DNA from: Ramicandelaber brevisporus
Taxonomy: Eukaryota > Kickxellomycota > Ramicandelaberales > Ramicandelaberaceae
DNA length: 33,177 bases
Assembly (NCBI GenBank): GCA_025201865.1
Contig: MU602808.1
Coordinates: 10,363 to 43,539 of the forward strand
Direction of reading: 5' to 3'
A program made the translations under genes and the position numbers. The stretch's first letter is position 1; every line of letters starts with the position of its first letter. The notes beneath the pieces were generated by a model that was not told the DNA's origin, did no database searches, and was given only the letters and a program-made list of their open reading frames with translations. Positions 8,805 to 17,222 of the stretch are shown here, in pieces.

Positions 8805-9692
8805 ATGAGCCAGCCAGAGGAGGTGAAAGAGGACTCTATGGTGACCGTTATAGTGACTGGCGCTACCAGCGGGCTTGGTCGAGGCACAGCCAAAGAGTTT
8901 ATAACACGCGGATACAATGTCATTTTGGCCTGTAGAGATGCAGCCAAGGCAGAAGAGACGGCAGTCTGGCTCAACTCTACTAATACAAACTCTTCTCGAA
9001 GTAACGTTGCAACATTTGTGGAGCTGGATCTGGCTTCAATTGAGTCTATCCGTGCGTTTGTAGACTCTATCTCAAAGCTTGATATAACGGAACTGATTCT
9101 AATCAACAATGCTGGTCAATTCCCAAAGCATCGTAACGGAATGCCATTAATGATTAATGGCGTTAGAGTGGATAGAACGTTAATGGTGAACTACTTTGGA
9201 CATCAGCTGCTCACCTCGCTGTTAATGGACGCTTTGGGTGGAAAGCTGCGGGAAGTTGTCAACGTTTCTTCTGGCTTGGCCAAAAATGCTCCGCTTGACA
9301 TTGCTGTTGACATTCTCAATCCGGATGAATCCAAATATAGCGCTAAAGACATGTACACGTTGTCGAAGCTGTACATGGACGCAATGGCCTACAAGATCGA
9401 CAGTGACGCAAACAGCCCAACACGAGCATTGTCCGTTTATCCTGGATTCGTTCCAAACACTAACTTGGGTCGAGATTTTGCATGGTATGAGCGTTTGTTT
9501 ACATCTTTGATGGCATACATGCCATTTGCTACCAGCGAGCAAGGCGCCGTAGGTTACATTGTCAATGCTGCCCTCTCGATTAATCAACACGAGAAAGGAA
9601 CAGTAATTAACCAAAAGGGCACTTGGATACCCTATTCACAGCGTGCGAAAGATATCGCTTCTTCATCCTTGCCATCTTTACAATCAATCTAA
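8805..9692 (+). CDS. short-chain dehydrogenase/reductase, 295 aa
   Basis: Classical SDR with Rossmann fold, a likely NAD(P)H-dependent oxidoreductase. The cofactor motif TGATSGLG is at residues 18-25, the NNAG motif at 101-104, the structural Asn at 129, a catalytic Ser at 155 or 156 and the YxxxK pair at Tyr184/Lys188 (YTLSK). After the first strand comes LACRD, the Arg of which usually points to NADP preference. The order and spacing, and the YPGFV segment after the active site, resemble the retinol-dehydrogenase/WW-oxidoreductase/protochlorophyllide-reductase-like branch. The substrate cannot be told. No signal peptide or membrane helix is visible. The length is normal for the family and all catalytic residues are present. 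Confidence 0.88.
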   Translation: MSQPEEVKEDSMVTVIVTGATSGLGRGTAKEFITRGYNVILACRDAAKAEETAVWLNSTNTNSSRSNVATFVELDLASIESIRAFVDSISKLDITELILINNAGQFPKHRNGMPLMINGVRVDRTLMVNYFGHQLLTSLLMDALGGKLREVVNVSSGLAKNAPLDIAVDILNPDESKYSAKDMYTLSKLYMDAMAYKIDSDANSPTRALSVYPGFVPNTNLGRDFAWYERLFTSLMAYMPFATSEQGAVGYIVNAALSINQHEKGTVINQKGTWIPYSQRAKDIASSSLPSLQSI

Positions 9693-10542
9693 GGCGACTT
9701 TGACCTTGGCCTTGACCTTGACTTTGGCAACATTTGGCAACATTCCAGTGTCTCCCAGTAGAGTATAACGTAAGTAGGAAACACACCTGCCAGTCAAAAA
9801 TACAGGTCAATCTACTCACAACTATGGCGCCGCCGCTGACTGTATCTACTTTCTACTCCTAACGCGCATCACACATCGTACACCTTTTGTTTTTGCATTG
9901 GTCAGCATTTTTACTTGTTAAGGTAAACTCCGTTCTTTGAAACCCTAAACCCAGAAAGACTGTCTCTGCGAATCATGGCCAGTACAGCCAGTACCCAGAC
10001 TCTGCATTTCTCTCACGATTCCCCACGCCGCCAGAAAGTTTGTTGTTGAAACGCGTTTTCGCAAGTTCTGGCTACCACAGTTGTCGGGAGGAAGAGAGAA
10101 AAAGAGAGAGAGCCAACGCGCAAGTGAGTGGGGAGGAAGCTCATAGTTCCGTCAGAGTTTGTTTGTCATCATAGTATTCAGCACTTCCGTCAAAACGATA
10201 CCTACCACGCATTATCTGTCCACGACTGTCAGCTGTCAGTCCTAGGAAGTTCGCACCTGTCTCCTTCTCCTTCCCTCCTCCTTATTCTTCCTGTGCGCGC
10301 TCTTCTGCTGCTGTTTCTGTTGCTGCTGCTGTTATAGTTGTATTTGTAGCTGGCTGAAAGTTACACAGATACACGCGCACCTTTCCGAGCTGCAACTGCA
10401 ACCAAAAGAAAAAAAACACAAACCCATACCCACGTAGCACGCGCATATTCTCGCTCACACTCCCATTCACTCACTCATTCGCACTCACGCTCACACACAT
10501 ACACACACAGTTTCATTGTTCGTTGGTGTGTTTTGATTGTTG
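9693..10542 (+). promoter_or_regulatory. 850-bp upstream region of the RhoGAP gene
   Basis: It begins with short repeats after the SDR stop: TTGACCTTGGCCTTGACC-like units at about 9700-9722, then TTTGGCAACA twice at 9723-9742. A GA-rich stretch lies at 10088-10112, a CT-rich stretch at 10259-10292 and a CA/CT-rich stretch at 10455-10510. No gene or RNA is recognised; a 5' UTR intron is possible but I cannot place it. Confidence 0.4.
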
Positions 10543-13500
10543 ATGCTGCAGCGTTTTCGCAGAGGAACCAAGTCGGGCTCAGCGACAGCGGCAGCAGCCT
10601 CGACGGGGCAGCCACAGTCAGGTGCTTCGGCTCCCCAGTCACTCCCTCCACCAGCTCAACTGCAACGTGCGCAAACTACCTCGTATTCTTCCTCATCTTC
10701 GACACGATCTGTCTCGACAACAGCAGCGGCAGTTGGCGGAAACACGGTAGCCAATAACCTCTTTGCGGTAAACAACAGCATCGAGAGACCGAGATCGCCT
10801 GTGGACGTCAGCTCGATTCTCGGAGGACCGTATTCGTCTGGTAGTAGTAGCAGTGACGAACCGCGACCGCAGCTCGGAAACAATAACAACGGCTCTGCAG
10901 AGCAACAGCTACAACTGCAACAGCTACACCAGCTACAACAGCAGGGAAGAGGAGTACCCACGCCAATTGATCCGCCTCTGTCGCTGACCCAGGCATCAAT
11001 AAACAGTAACAACAGCAACAGCAGCAGCAGCAATAACAACAATAGAAGGGCGATGGGTGACTCTGAAAACGTCAGTATTAGCGCCAATGCTAGCGCGACT
11101 GCTGCGATCCCGAATGTAACGGCGAGCGCAAGTCTCAATGCGGGTGCGGCTACTGTCGCTGTTGCAGTTGCTGGCGGGAACCTGGCAGGAACCAGACCGC
11201 TTCCGCCATTGCCGCCTTCAGCAGTATCTGTACAACAACAACCGCAACAACAACCGCAACAAGAACAGCAACAGCATTCGATGCAATCTCAAGTTCAGGT
11301 ACCATTGAGGGAATCGGGCGATGGGTATGTACGAGACGAGGCAGCATCGAGTACGAGTAGCACTGGTGGAGGTGGAAGTGGTGTGAAGGGCAAGCTACGC
11401 AGGTTGTTGAGATCAGCCACTATGACAGGTCCACATCCCAATTCACAGCATAGCGGTAGCGCCGCAGTTGGACCTGCAACTCACGCACCAGTCCAAATGC
11501 ACCATCAACCTCATTATCCTCATCAACATCAGCATCAACATCAGCAACATCATCAGCATCAGCAGCAGCACCATCCCCAACATCATCACCAGAATCAATA
11601 TATTCATCCCCATCAACATCACTCTGCTCAAAATGTTCATCATCCAAAGCAGATTCGGCAATTACCGGCCATGATTGAAACTCAGCAAGAGTCGCAGGAT
11701 GATGAGTTGCAGATGGTCAGTGCGGCATCGTTTATTATGGCATCGCCATTTGAGGAATCGCAGTCATCTTCTACATCGAACGATTCTAATGGAACGGATT
11801 CATTTCTTGGCGTTAGCAACAATACCAATAACAGTAACAATAGCGGCAGCACTGCAATTGATCAGCCGTCTATTTTGGACTCTCAGCAACCACAGCAACC
11901 ACAACAACAGATTCTACAAATTCAACAACCTCTACAGACTCTACAAACTCAGCAACTGCAGCAACAGCAGTATATTGTTACAGGTGATGCAGCCCAGTCC
12001 CAAACTTCCCTACATTCTTCATCCTCACTAGCTGGCAGCACAATAGCCTCGCCCATTGATTCCACATCTGCAGTTATGCCCAGTAGATCTATTGTGTCGA
12101 TTACTCCATCACACGCATCATCAGCTGCCAGTGTGCCTGGCCAACCAACGGATGCTGTCTCACCAGTGCTGACAACTCGCGGCCTTCCGCCATTGCCACC
12201 AACAGCTTCAACTCGTGGATTCTTGCATCGTCCAAAGCAAACTGAGCAACAACAGACTGACCCAGCAGTAGCATCAACAACAACAGCAGCATCAGCTGTA
12301 ACTACACCACCGCCAACTACGGCTGAAGACCGACCCAATTTGCGCACAAGAGAAGGTCGACGCAAGGCAATGACAAAGATGTTTGGAAAGCTCAAGAGCC
12401 ACATTGGCGGCGCGGCTTCAGCTCACGATGCAACCTCAGTCACTGTAGCGGATTTCAGCGCATCGGATTCAGTATCAGGCGATGGCTCTACTAATCCACT
12501 TCCATCGCCTTCAATTGTAGCGCCAATGTTGTACCCGACGCCACCATTTGCCAAGATTTCAATTGCATCCAACCAAAGTGTATTTGGATTACCGCTCGAT
12601 GCGGCAGCTGCAGCATCATGCATTCGCCCGCAGTTTTTACCGATTCCCGCAGTGATTGAACGATGCCTTGCGTTTTTGAATAAATTTGGAATCAATGAAG
12701 TTGGTGTTTTTAGAATTCCTGGCTCAACTGCTACTGTCAACAAAGTTAAAGCGTGGTTTGATGGAGGAAATGACCGAGATTTAATAGCTTCAGCAACGAC
12801 TGCTCAGTCTATGGCATCAGGAGCACCAGCCACATCGTCAATGGGCGGACTTGGTGGATATCGACACGATAGAGACAAGGATGTGATTGTTGATGTGCAT
12901 TGCGTAGCGACATTGTTCAAGATGTTCTTTAGAGAGCTACCTGATTCTATATTGACAACTGAACTGTTGCCAGAGTTCAATGCAGTCCTCAATGTTTCAT
13001 ACCACACCCTCAATAGACACGTACTTATGATTGAGCAGCAGCAGCGCAATACTCAGCAGTCAATATACATGGAGCGACTTCAGCAATCTGCAAGTCCGGT
13101 AGACCCGCCAGACGACACAATCCCTGCCAGCTTGCTCGCATTTGCTGTGTCTCATGCCATTGATGAGTCTAACCATGCACTCAACTCTCCTCACGAGACA
13201 CTACTGCGCGATGAGTTTGTTGCTCACCAAGTTGCATTACTGGCTCGTCGTTTAACTCCAGCCACCTACCACACTCTGCGCGTGACATCGTCGTTTCTCA
13301 AGAAGCTCGCTGCCAACAGCGACGTCAACAAGATGACTCTCCAAAACCTCTGTCTCATTCTCTGTTCATCCCTCCGCATGAATGCCTATGTACTGCGAGC
13401 CATGATCTTGCATGGCGACACCATCATCTTCCCAGTTGTACAGCCGCAGCCTCCAATTCTAATGAACGATCCTGCAACTCATGACAGTCTGATGGCAATA

Positions 13501-14274
13501 GGCGGCGGTGTGCCCGAGATGATTAACTTGGCATGGAGAGCACAGTATGCATTGGCAGTGACATCGGCAGGGCATGGACATGTACCGATGCACATGGGTC
13601 CACCGTCTTCACAGCCAACTTCGCCAACATCGCCAGACAACCCTGATATTGTTGAAGGGTATCAGCAAATGCATGGATCGCCAACGTCAGCAGAAGTGGA
13701 AGCAGAAGCGGCACGGCCAGTGGTTGATGAACGTGCGTCTGCAGCGGCGATCACTTCGTGGGATGTAGTTGATGCTGAAGACAGCGACAATGATGAGGGT
13801 GGAGCTACTGACGATGCTAATCAGGCTGCTGCTGTTGAGGAAGCACGGCTGGCTGCGGCGGCACTGAATATTGGTAGAACGGCTGGTCCAGCAGCAGATA
13901 TCAACGCAGTGAAAGCCATTCTTGCGTCTGCATCAGTCAGCCAGGACAGCGATGATGTTGACAACCCAGATGATGACGAAGATGATGAAGACAATGAGGA
14001 CGATGATGATGACGACGACGATGACGATTCGGATGATACTGAACACGAATATTATGAAGCAGACGTCGTGGCAGTATACGAGATTTCTGATGAAGAGGAT
14101 GCCAATGATGATGATGATGATGATGACAAAGATGAAAATGGCAATCGTACACAAACAGCTCGCCAGGATGCACTTTCTACAGAAGGCATTCGATACGACA
14201 CTAGTCCCAAGACTGTTCCATCTGGTGAAGATGCATGGTGGGCGTCAGGTCAAACATCCAACCAATCCACATAA
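10543..14274 (+). CDS. RhoGAP-domain protein, 1243 aa, low-complexity flanks
   Basis: GTPase-activating protein for Rho/Rac/Cdc42-type GTPases. The RhoGAP domain spans about residues 681-961. It opens with VFGLPLD, has the arginine finger in GVFRIPGS (Arg724) and continues with VHCVATLFKMFFRELPDSIL. It ends with NKMTLQNLCLILCSSL, the equivalent of the usual NLA...PxL block. It contains two inserts, so it is longer than the usual 150-odd residues. The N-terminal 650 residues are Ser/Gln/Asn/His-rich, with an H/Q-rich run at about 325-370. Two basic patches, GKLRRLLRS and GRRKAMTKMFGKLK, may touch membrane lipids. Two proline motifs, RPLPPLPP (218-225) and RGLPPLPP (546-553), look like class I SH3 ligands. 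The C-terminus has long Asp/Glu runs. I start at the ATG at 10543. No PH, LIM, BAR or SH3 domain was seen, so the subfamily is open. Confidence 0.88.
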   Translation: MLQRFRRGTKSGSATAAAASTGQPQSGASAPQSLPPPAQLQRAQTTSYSSSSSTRSVSTTAAAVGGNTVANNLFAVNNSIERPRSPVDVSSILGGPYSSGSSSSDEPRPQLGNNNNGSAEQQLQLQQLHQLQQQGRGVPTPIDPPLSLTQASINSNNSNSSSSNNNNRRAMGDSENVSISANASATAAIPNVTASASLNAGAATVAVAVAGGNLAGTRPLPPLPPSAVSVQQQPQQQPQQEQQQHSMQSQVQVPLRESGDGYVRDEAASSTSSTGGGGSGVKGKLRRLLRSATMTGPHPNSQHSGSAAVGPATHAPVQMHHQPHYPHQHQHQHQQHHQHQQQHHPQHHHQNQYIHPHQHHSAQNVHHPKQIRQLPAMIETQQESQDDELQMVSAASFIMASPFEESQSSSTSNDSNGTDSFLGVSNNTNNSNNSGSTAIDQPSILDSQQPQQPQQQILQIQQPLQTLQTQQLQQQQYIVTGDAAQSQTSLHSSSSLAGSTIASPIDSTSAVMPSRSIVSITPSHASSAASVPGQPTDAVSPVLTTRGLPPLPPTASTRGFLHRPKQTEQQQTDPAVASTTTAASAVTTPPPTTAEDRPNLRTREGRRKAMTKMFGKLKSHIGGAASAHDATSVTVADFSASDSVSGDGSTNPLPSPSIVAPMLYPTPPFAKISIASNQSVFGLPLDAAAAASCIRPQFLPIPAVIERCLAFLNKFGINEVGVFRIPGSTATVNKVKAWFDGGNDRDLIASATTAQSMASGAPATSSMGGLGGYRHDRDKDVIVDVHCVATLFKMFFRELPDSILTTELLPEFNAVLNVSYHTLNRHVLMIEQQQRNTQQSIYMERLQQSASPVDPPDDTIPASLLAFAVSHAIDESNHALNSPHETLLRDEFVAHQVALLARRLTPATYHTLRVTSSFLKKLAANSDVNKMTLQNLCLILCSSLRMNAYVLRAMILHGDTIIFPVVQPQPPILMNDPATHDSLMAIGGGVPEMINLAWRAQYALAVTSAGHGHVPMHMGPPSSQPTSPTSPDNPDIVEGYQQMHGSPTSAEVEAEAARPVVDERASAAAITSWDVVDAEDSDNDEGGATDDANQAAAVEEARLAAAALNIGRTAGPAADINAVKAILASASVSQDSDDVDNPDDDEDDEDNEDDDDDDDDDDSDDTEHEYYEADVVAVYEISDEEDANDDDDDDDKDENGNRTQTARQDALSTEGIRYDTSPKTVPSGEDAWWASGQTSNQST

Positions 14275-14580
14275 TTCCTAATAACTTTATTTTTATCTTG
14301 TTAAACACCTTTCCTTTCCTTTTTATTCCTTTCATGCTTTCCTACTTTCCTTTCCTATTCCTGTTTTTCTCTTCTTCAAAATGTTACAATACAGTTTTAC
14401 TATTATTCGAGCAAACTCGTTCGACTATAGGCTATAGTGCTGGATCCTGACAACCATGAGTAATATTAAATATAAGGGAACAAAATTGCAAACAGCTGGC
14501 CCGCTGCACTACGAAAGTAAATAAAAAAAGGTATTAAAATATGATGGTGAAGGTTTTACGGGCATTGTCACTGTTCTCGG
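14275..14580. other. convergent 3' spacer
   Basis: This is 306 bases between the RhoGAP stop and the stop of the larger zinc-finger gene. A T/C-rich stretch (TTTCCTTTCC repeats) at 14308-14375 lies just after the RhoGAP stop. No gene is seen. Confidence 0.5.
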
Positions 14581-16632
14581 CTAATGAATATCATCTTCAT
14601 CACTGTAATCACTCAGCACTAATTCATCGCCATCATCGTCACAACATTCGCTATTATGCTGACTCACAGAGTTATTTGATTCTACGCTGTTGTTGGTGGC
14701 TGTATCTAACCGAGTAATAAAAAAGTACGTGTTTTGTGTTTTTGCAAAACGTAATCGCAATACAACAGCTGGAACTGTCGATATTTGCTCACCTTTATGC
14801 TCCATACGATTATGTCTATTCCAATACCTTTTTGTGGGACAACAGTAGTCACAATTCGATTCAACACACTGCCAACCTTGAATAATGTCCGAATTTCGCC
14901 ATTGATAGGGCTGGTTAATTGCTGATGCGAGATATGGATTGCTGGTGTGTTGATTGATATTGGGATCGCTTCCAGTAATTCTAGTACTCTCCGGTAGAAC
15001 AGAGCTGTTAATCGATTTCTCATCATAGCCGTGTTTCTGCTGCAAGTGCGTAAGTAGACATTCCGGCACCAACTTACACTCGTGGCAAATGAACACTCCG
15101 GTCGGATTATGGTAGCCACATCTAGTACCACTGACGTAAAAAGCATCCACTTTTAAATAATTAATAATCGGTTTACGCTTCTTGATGATTTGCTGCCGCT
15201 TCTGCTGCTGAATATCGTCCACTTCACTCTTAGCACGTTTATGTTTCAGCGATGTGATATGAGTATGTTGAATATGCTTATGTGTGGAACTAATCAATTT
15301 GAATGTTACTTCACAGTCTGAGACTGGACATGACCATCGATCATTTAAAGATTGACGAGTGAGAGTGTAAGTGCTGCCATGTACTTTAATCACCACCTCA
15401 AGGTTGTGATCTCGCCGATGTGCGCTAAGAGAATCAGATGAGTTAAAGAGAAGCCCACAATCAGAATATTCACATATCCACTGCTTCTTCTGATTGAATC
15501 CGTTTGCAGTCTCATCCTGTTCGACATCATCTCGATTCCCATCTTGAGTTTTCAATCCATCGTGTCCATAGTCATATTTGTGCTGGTTCACTCTGTTGAT
15601 ACTGGCTGTAACAGTGCCACCTGTTTGGTCAATGCGACTAATGAGAAAGTGGCTAGCTTTCGATTTGCCAAACACAAGACGCAACATGAGTGCTGGAACT
15701 GTCGATATTTGTTCGCCTCGATGTATCCTTTTCTTGTGACGAGTCTTATTAGTAGCTAAGCGGCTACAGTGCCCACAATCGGATGTAACACACAACCAAC
15801 CTTGAGTAATATCTGGATGCTGCTGTTTATATGGCTGGCCAATTGCTGAGGCGAGATGAGGGTTGCTGGTGTGCTGATTAGTATTGGGATCAGCATTTGC
15901 ATTCACTGCACTTTCTGGTAGAGTAGAGTTGTCAATCAGCTTTTCATCGTATCCATGCTTTTGTTGCAAGTGTGTGAGTAGACATTCTGAAACCAATCGG
16001 CATTCGTAACAAATGAACACTCCAATAGTAGTCTGATAGCCACAGCGAACCCCACCCACATAAAAGTCATCCACATCATGGAAATAACGTTTACATAGAG
16101 TCGACTGAGATAGAGGCCTCTGATGTTGCTGTATCAAAACATTACCATGACTTGTTCGTATATGCATATATAAAACATTAACTGTTTTGCCTGTCACTTT
16201 ACAATTCAGAACTGGGCATGGCCATCGATCATTTAATGACTGCCGAGTCAGAATGTAGGACTTCCCATCAATGCCGAGTTCAGTTTGGAGCCTATGCTCA
16301 TGTTGATGTACTCTCATATGGTGGGCATGTTTGAAACTACGACTGCAACCAAGGTGTTTGCAGATGACCCTTCGTTGTCTCTTGGGAGTTATTGTGAATT
16401 GGTCGGTACCGTCATCGTCATCCCTGTCATCGTCACTCTCTGACTTGATGTAGTCTTCTTCACTCACTTCGCTGTCAGCCTCGCTGCCAGGCTCGAACTT
16501 GGTGTCAATGTCTGAAATGTGCTGTTCGAGTTTGATATCACCTGTGGATAAACTTGGCTCGAGTTTAACTTTCACGTCGTTGACTGCTGCTGTTGCTGGA
16601 GTTGGCTCTGTCTTGATCTTCACGGTCGACAT
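14581..16632 (-). CDS. two-unit C2H2-type zinc-finger protein, 683 aa
   Basis: Probable nuclear DNA-binding protein, single exon. Residues 1-75 hold IKTE-P (6-10), VKLE-P (22-26), IKLE (33-36), TKFE (44-47) and IKSE (62-65), followed by acid runs. A unit of about 250 residues then occurs twice, at 88-335 and 384-643. Each unit has finger 1 (C91-x4-C96-x12-H-x3-H), the phrase LTRQSLNDRW, and finger 2 (C139-x4-C144-x12-H-x4-H). Next come FYV-x2-RCGY, finger 3 (C208-x2-C211-x9-H221-x4-H226), a Thr/Asn/His linker, finger 4 (C281-x4-C286-x12-H-x4-H) and GEQISTVPA-LRL. Finger 3, GVFICYEC plus LLTHLQQKH, recalls OrsD/DUF3505-type fingers; that is inference. The acidic tail DDDGDELVLSDYSD matches the one-unit paralogue at 2264-3357. 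Internal duplication, or loss of a unit in the paralogue, explains the difference. I know no named family with this architecture. Confidence 0.82.
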   Translation of the reverse strand: MSTVKIKTEPTPATAAVNDVKVKLEPSLSTGDIKLEQHISDIDTKFEPGSEADSEVSEEDYIKSESDDDRDDDDGTDQFTITPKRQRRVICKHLGCSRSFKHAHHMRVHQHEHRLQTELGIDGKSYILTRQSLNDRWPCPVLNCKVTGKTVNVLYMHIRTSHGNVLIQQHQRPLSQSTLCKRYFHDVDDFYVGGVRCGYQTTIGVFICYECRLVSECLLTHLQQKHGYDEKLIDNSTLPESAVNANADPNTNQHTSNPHLASAIGQPYKQQHPDITQGWLCVTSDCGHCSRLATNKTRHKKRIHRGEQISTVPALMLRLVFGKSKASHFLISRIDQTGGTVTASINRVNQHKYDYGHDGLKTQDGNRDDVEQDETANGFNQKKQWICEYSDCGLLFNSSDSLSAHRRDHNLEVVIKVHGSTYTLTRQSLNDRWSCPVSDCEVTFKLISSTHKHIQHTHITSLKHKRAKSEVDDIQQQKRQQIIKKRKPIINYLKVDAFYVSGTRCGYHNPTGVFICHECKLVPECLLTHLQQKHGYDEKSINSSVLPESTRITGSDPNINQHTSNPYLASAINQPYQWRNSDIIQGWQCVESNCDYCCPTKRYWNRHNRMEHKGEQISTVPAVVLRLRFAKTQNTYFFITRLDTATNNSVESNNSVSQHNSECCDDDGDELVLSDYSDEDDIH

Positions 16633-16818
16633 GGCTGGCTGGCTGGCTGGCTGGCTGGCTTGCTGGGTAGATCAACTGTTCTGTTCTGTTCCGTTCTACT
16701 GTTGCTGTTGTTGTTGCTAGCTGGTCACTCTTCAGTTGGGTAGTAGTTGAGATCAGAGAGAACAAACCAGTCACCTCCTTTCGTGGTAGCAAAAAAAACA
16801 AACGCGAATAAAATCGAC
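16633..16818 (-). promoter_or_regulatory. 5' leader of the two-unit zinc-finger gene
   Basis: Reading minus, it matches 2089-2263 in several blocks and ends in six or so CCAG units that run into the ATG. The CCAG/CAGC tract is longer here than in the paralogue, where it is broken by other bases. Confidence 0.65.
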
Positions 16819-16820
16819 AC

Positions 16821-17074
16821 ATCGCCTTCATCCATCCACACTGTATCGCAAAAACAAAAGTTCATTGTTGACGACAGTCATGCACTGTGTGATCAGAAGG
16901 TCAGTTTATATCAAACTTGAATGAAAATGGTGGGTGATGACGCAGGAATCGCCTTCATCCATCCACACTGTATCGCAAAAACAAAAGTTCATTGTTGACG
17001 ACAGTCATGCACTGTGTGATCAGAAGGTCAGTTTATATCAAACTTGAATGAAAATGGTGGGTGATGACGCAGGA
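16821..17074. repeat. perfect 127-bp tandem duplication
   Basis: Two copies, 16821-16947 and 16948-17074, are identical base for base by eye. The hexamer ATCGCC begins each copy and appears once more at 17077-17082. The array sits about 190 bases upstream of the zinc-finger ATG and is absent upstream of the one-unit paralogue. Each copy includes TTTATATC. Identity suggests a recent event, or collapse/expansion in assembly. Confidence 0.9.
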
Positions 17075-17222
17075 ATATCGCCAGTTTTATGAGCTATACA
17101 CATTCACAACTGCTGCCTATCCCACTAGATTTAGGACATACCATTTTATGGACAGCTTATGTAATGACCATACATATTTGCCTATGTTGATTAATATCTA
17201 TTTAATGGCAGTTTAAAGTGAA
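17075..17222. other. spacer between the 127-bp repeat and the Ser-rich orphan
   Basis: AT-rich 3' flank of the minus-strand Ser-rich gene. Nothing is recognised in it. Confidence 0.4.

Noticed and set aside
2264-16632. Zinc-finger pair as transposon-encoded genes
   Set aside because: No transposase domain, terminal inverted repeats or target-site duplication was found, and the genes between them are ordinary single-copy cellular genes.
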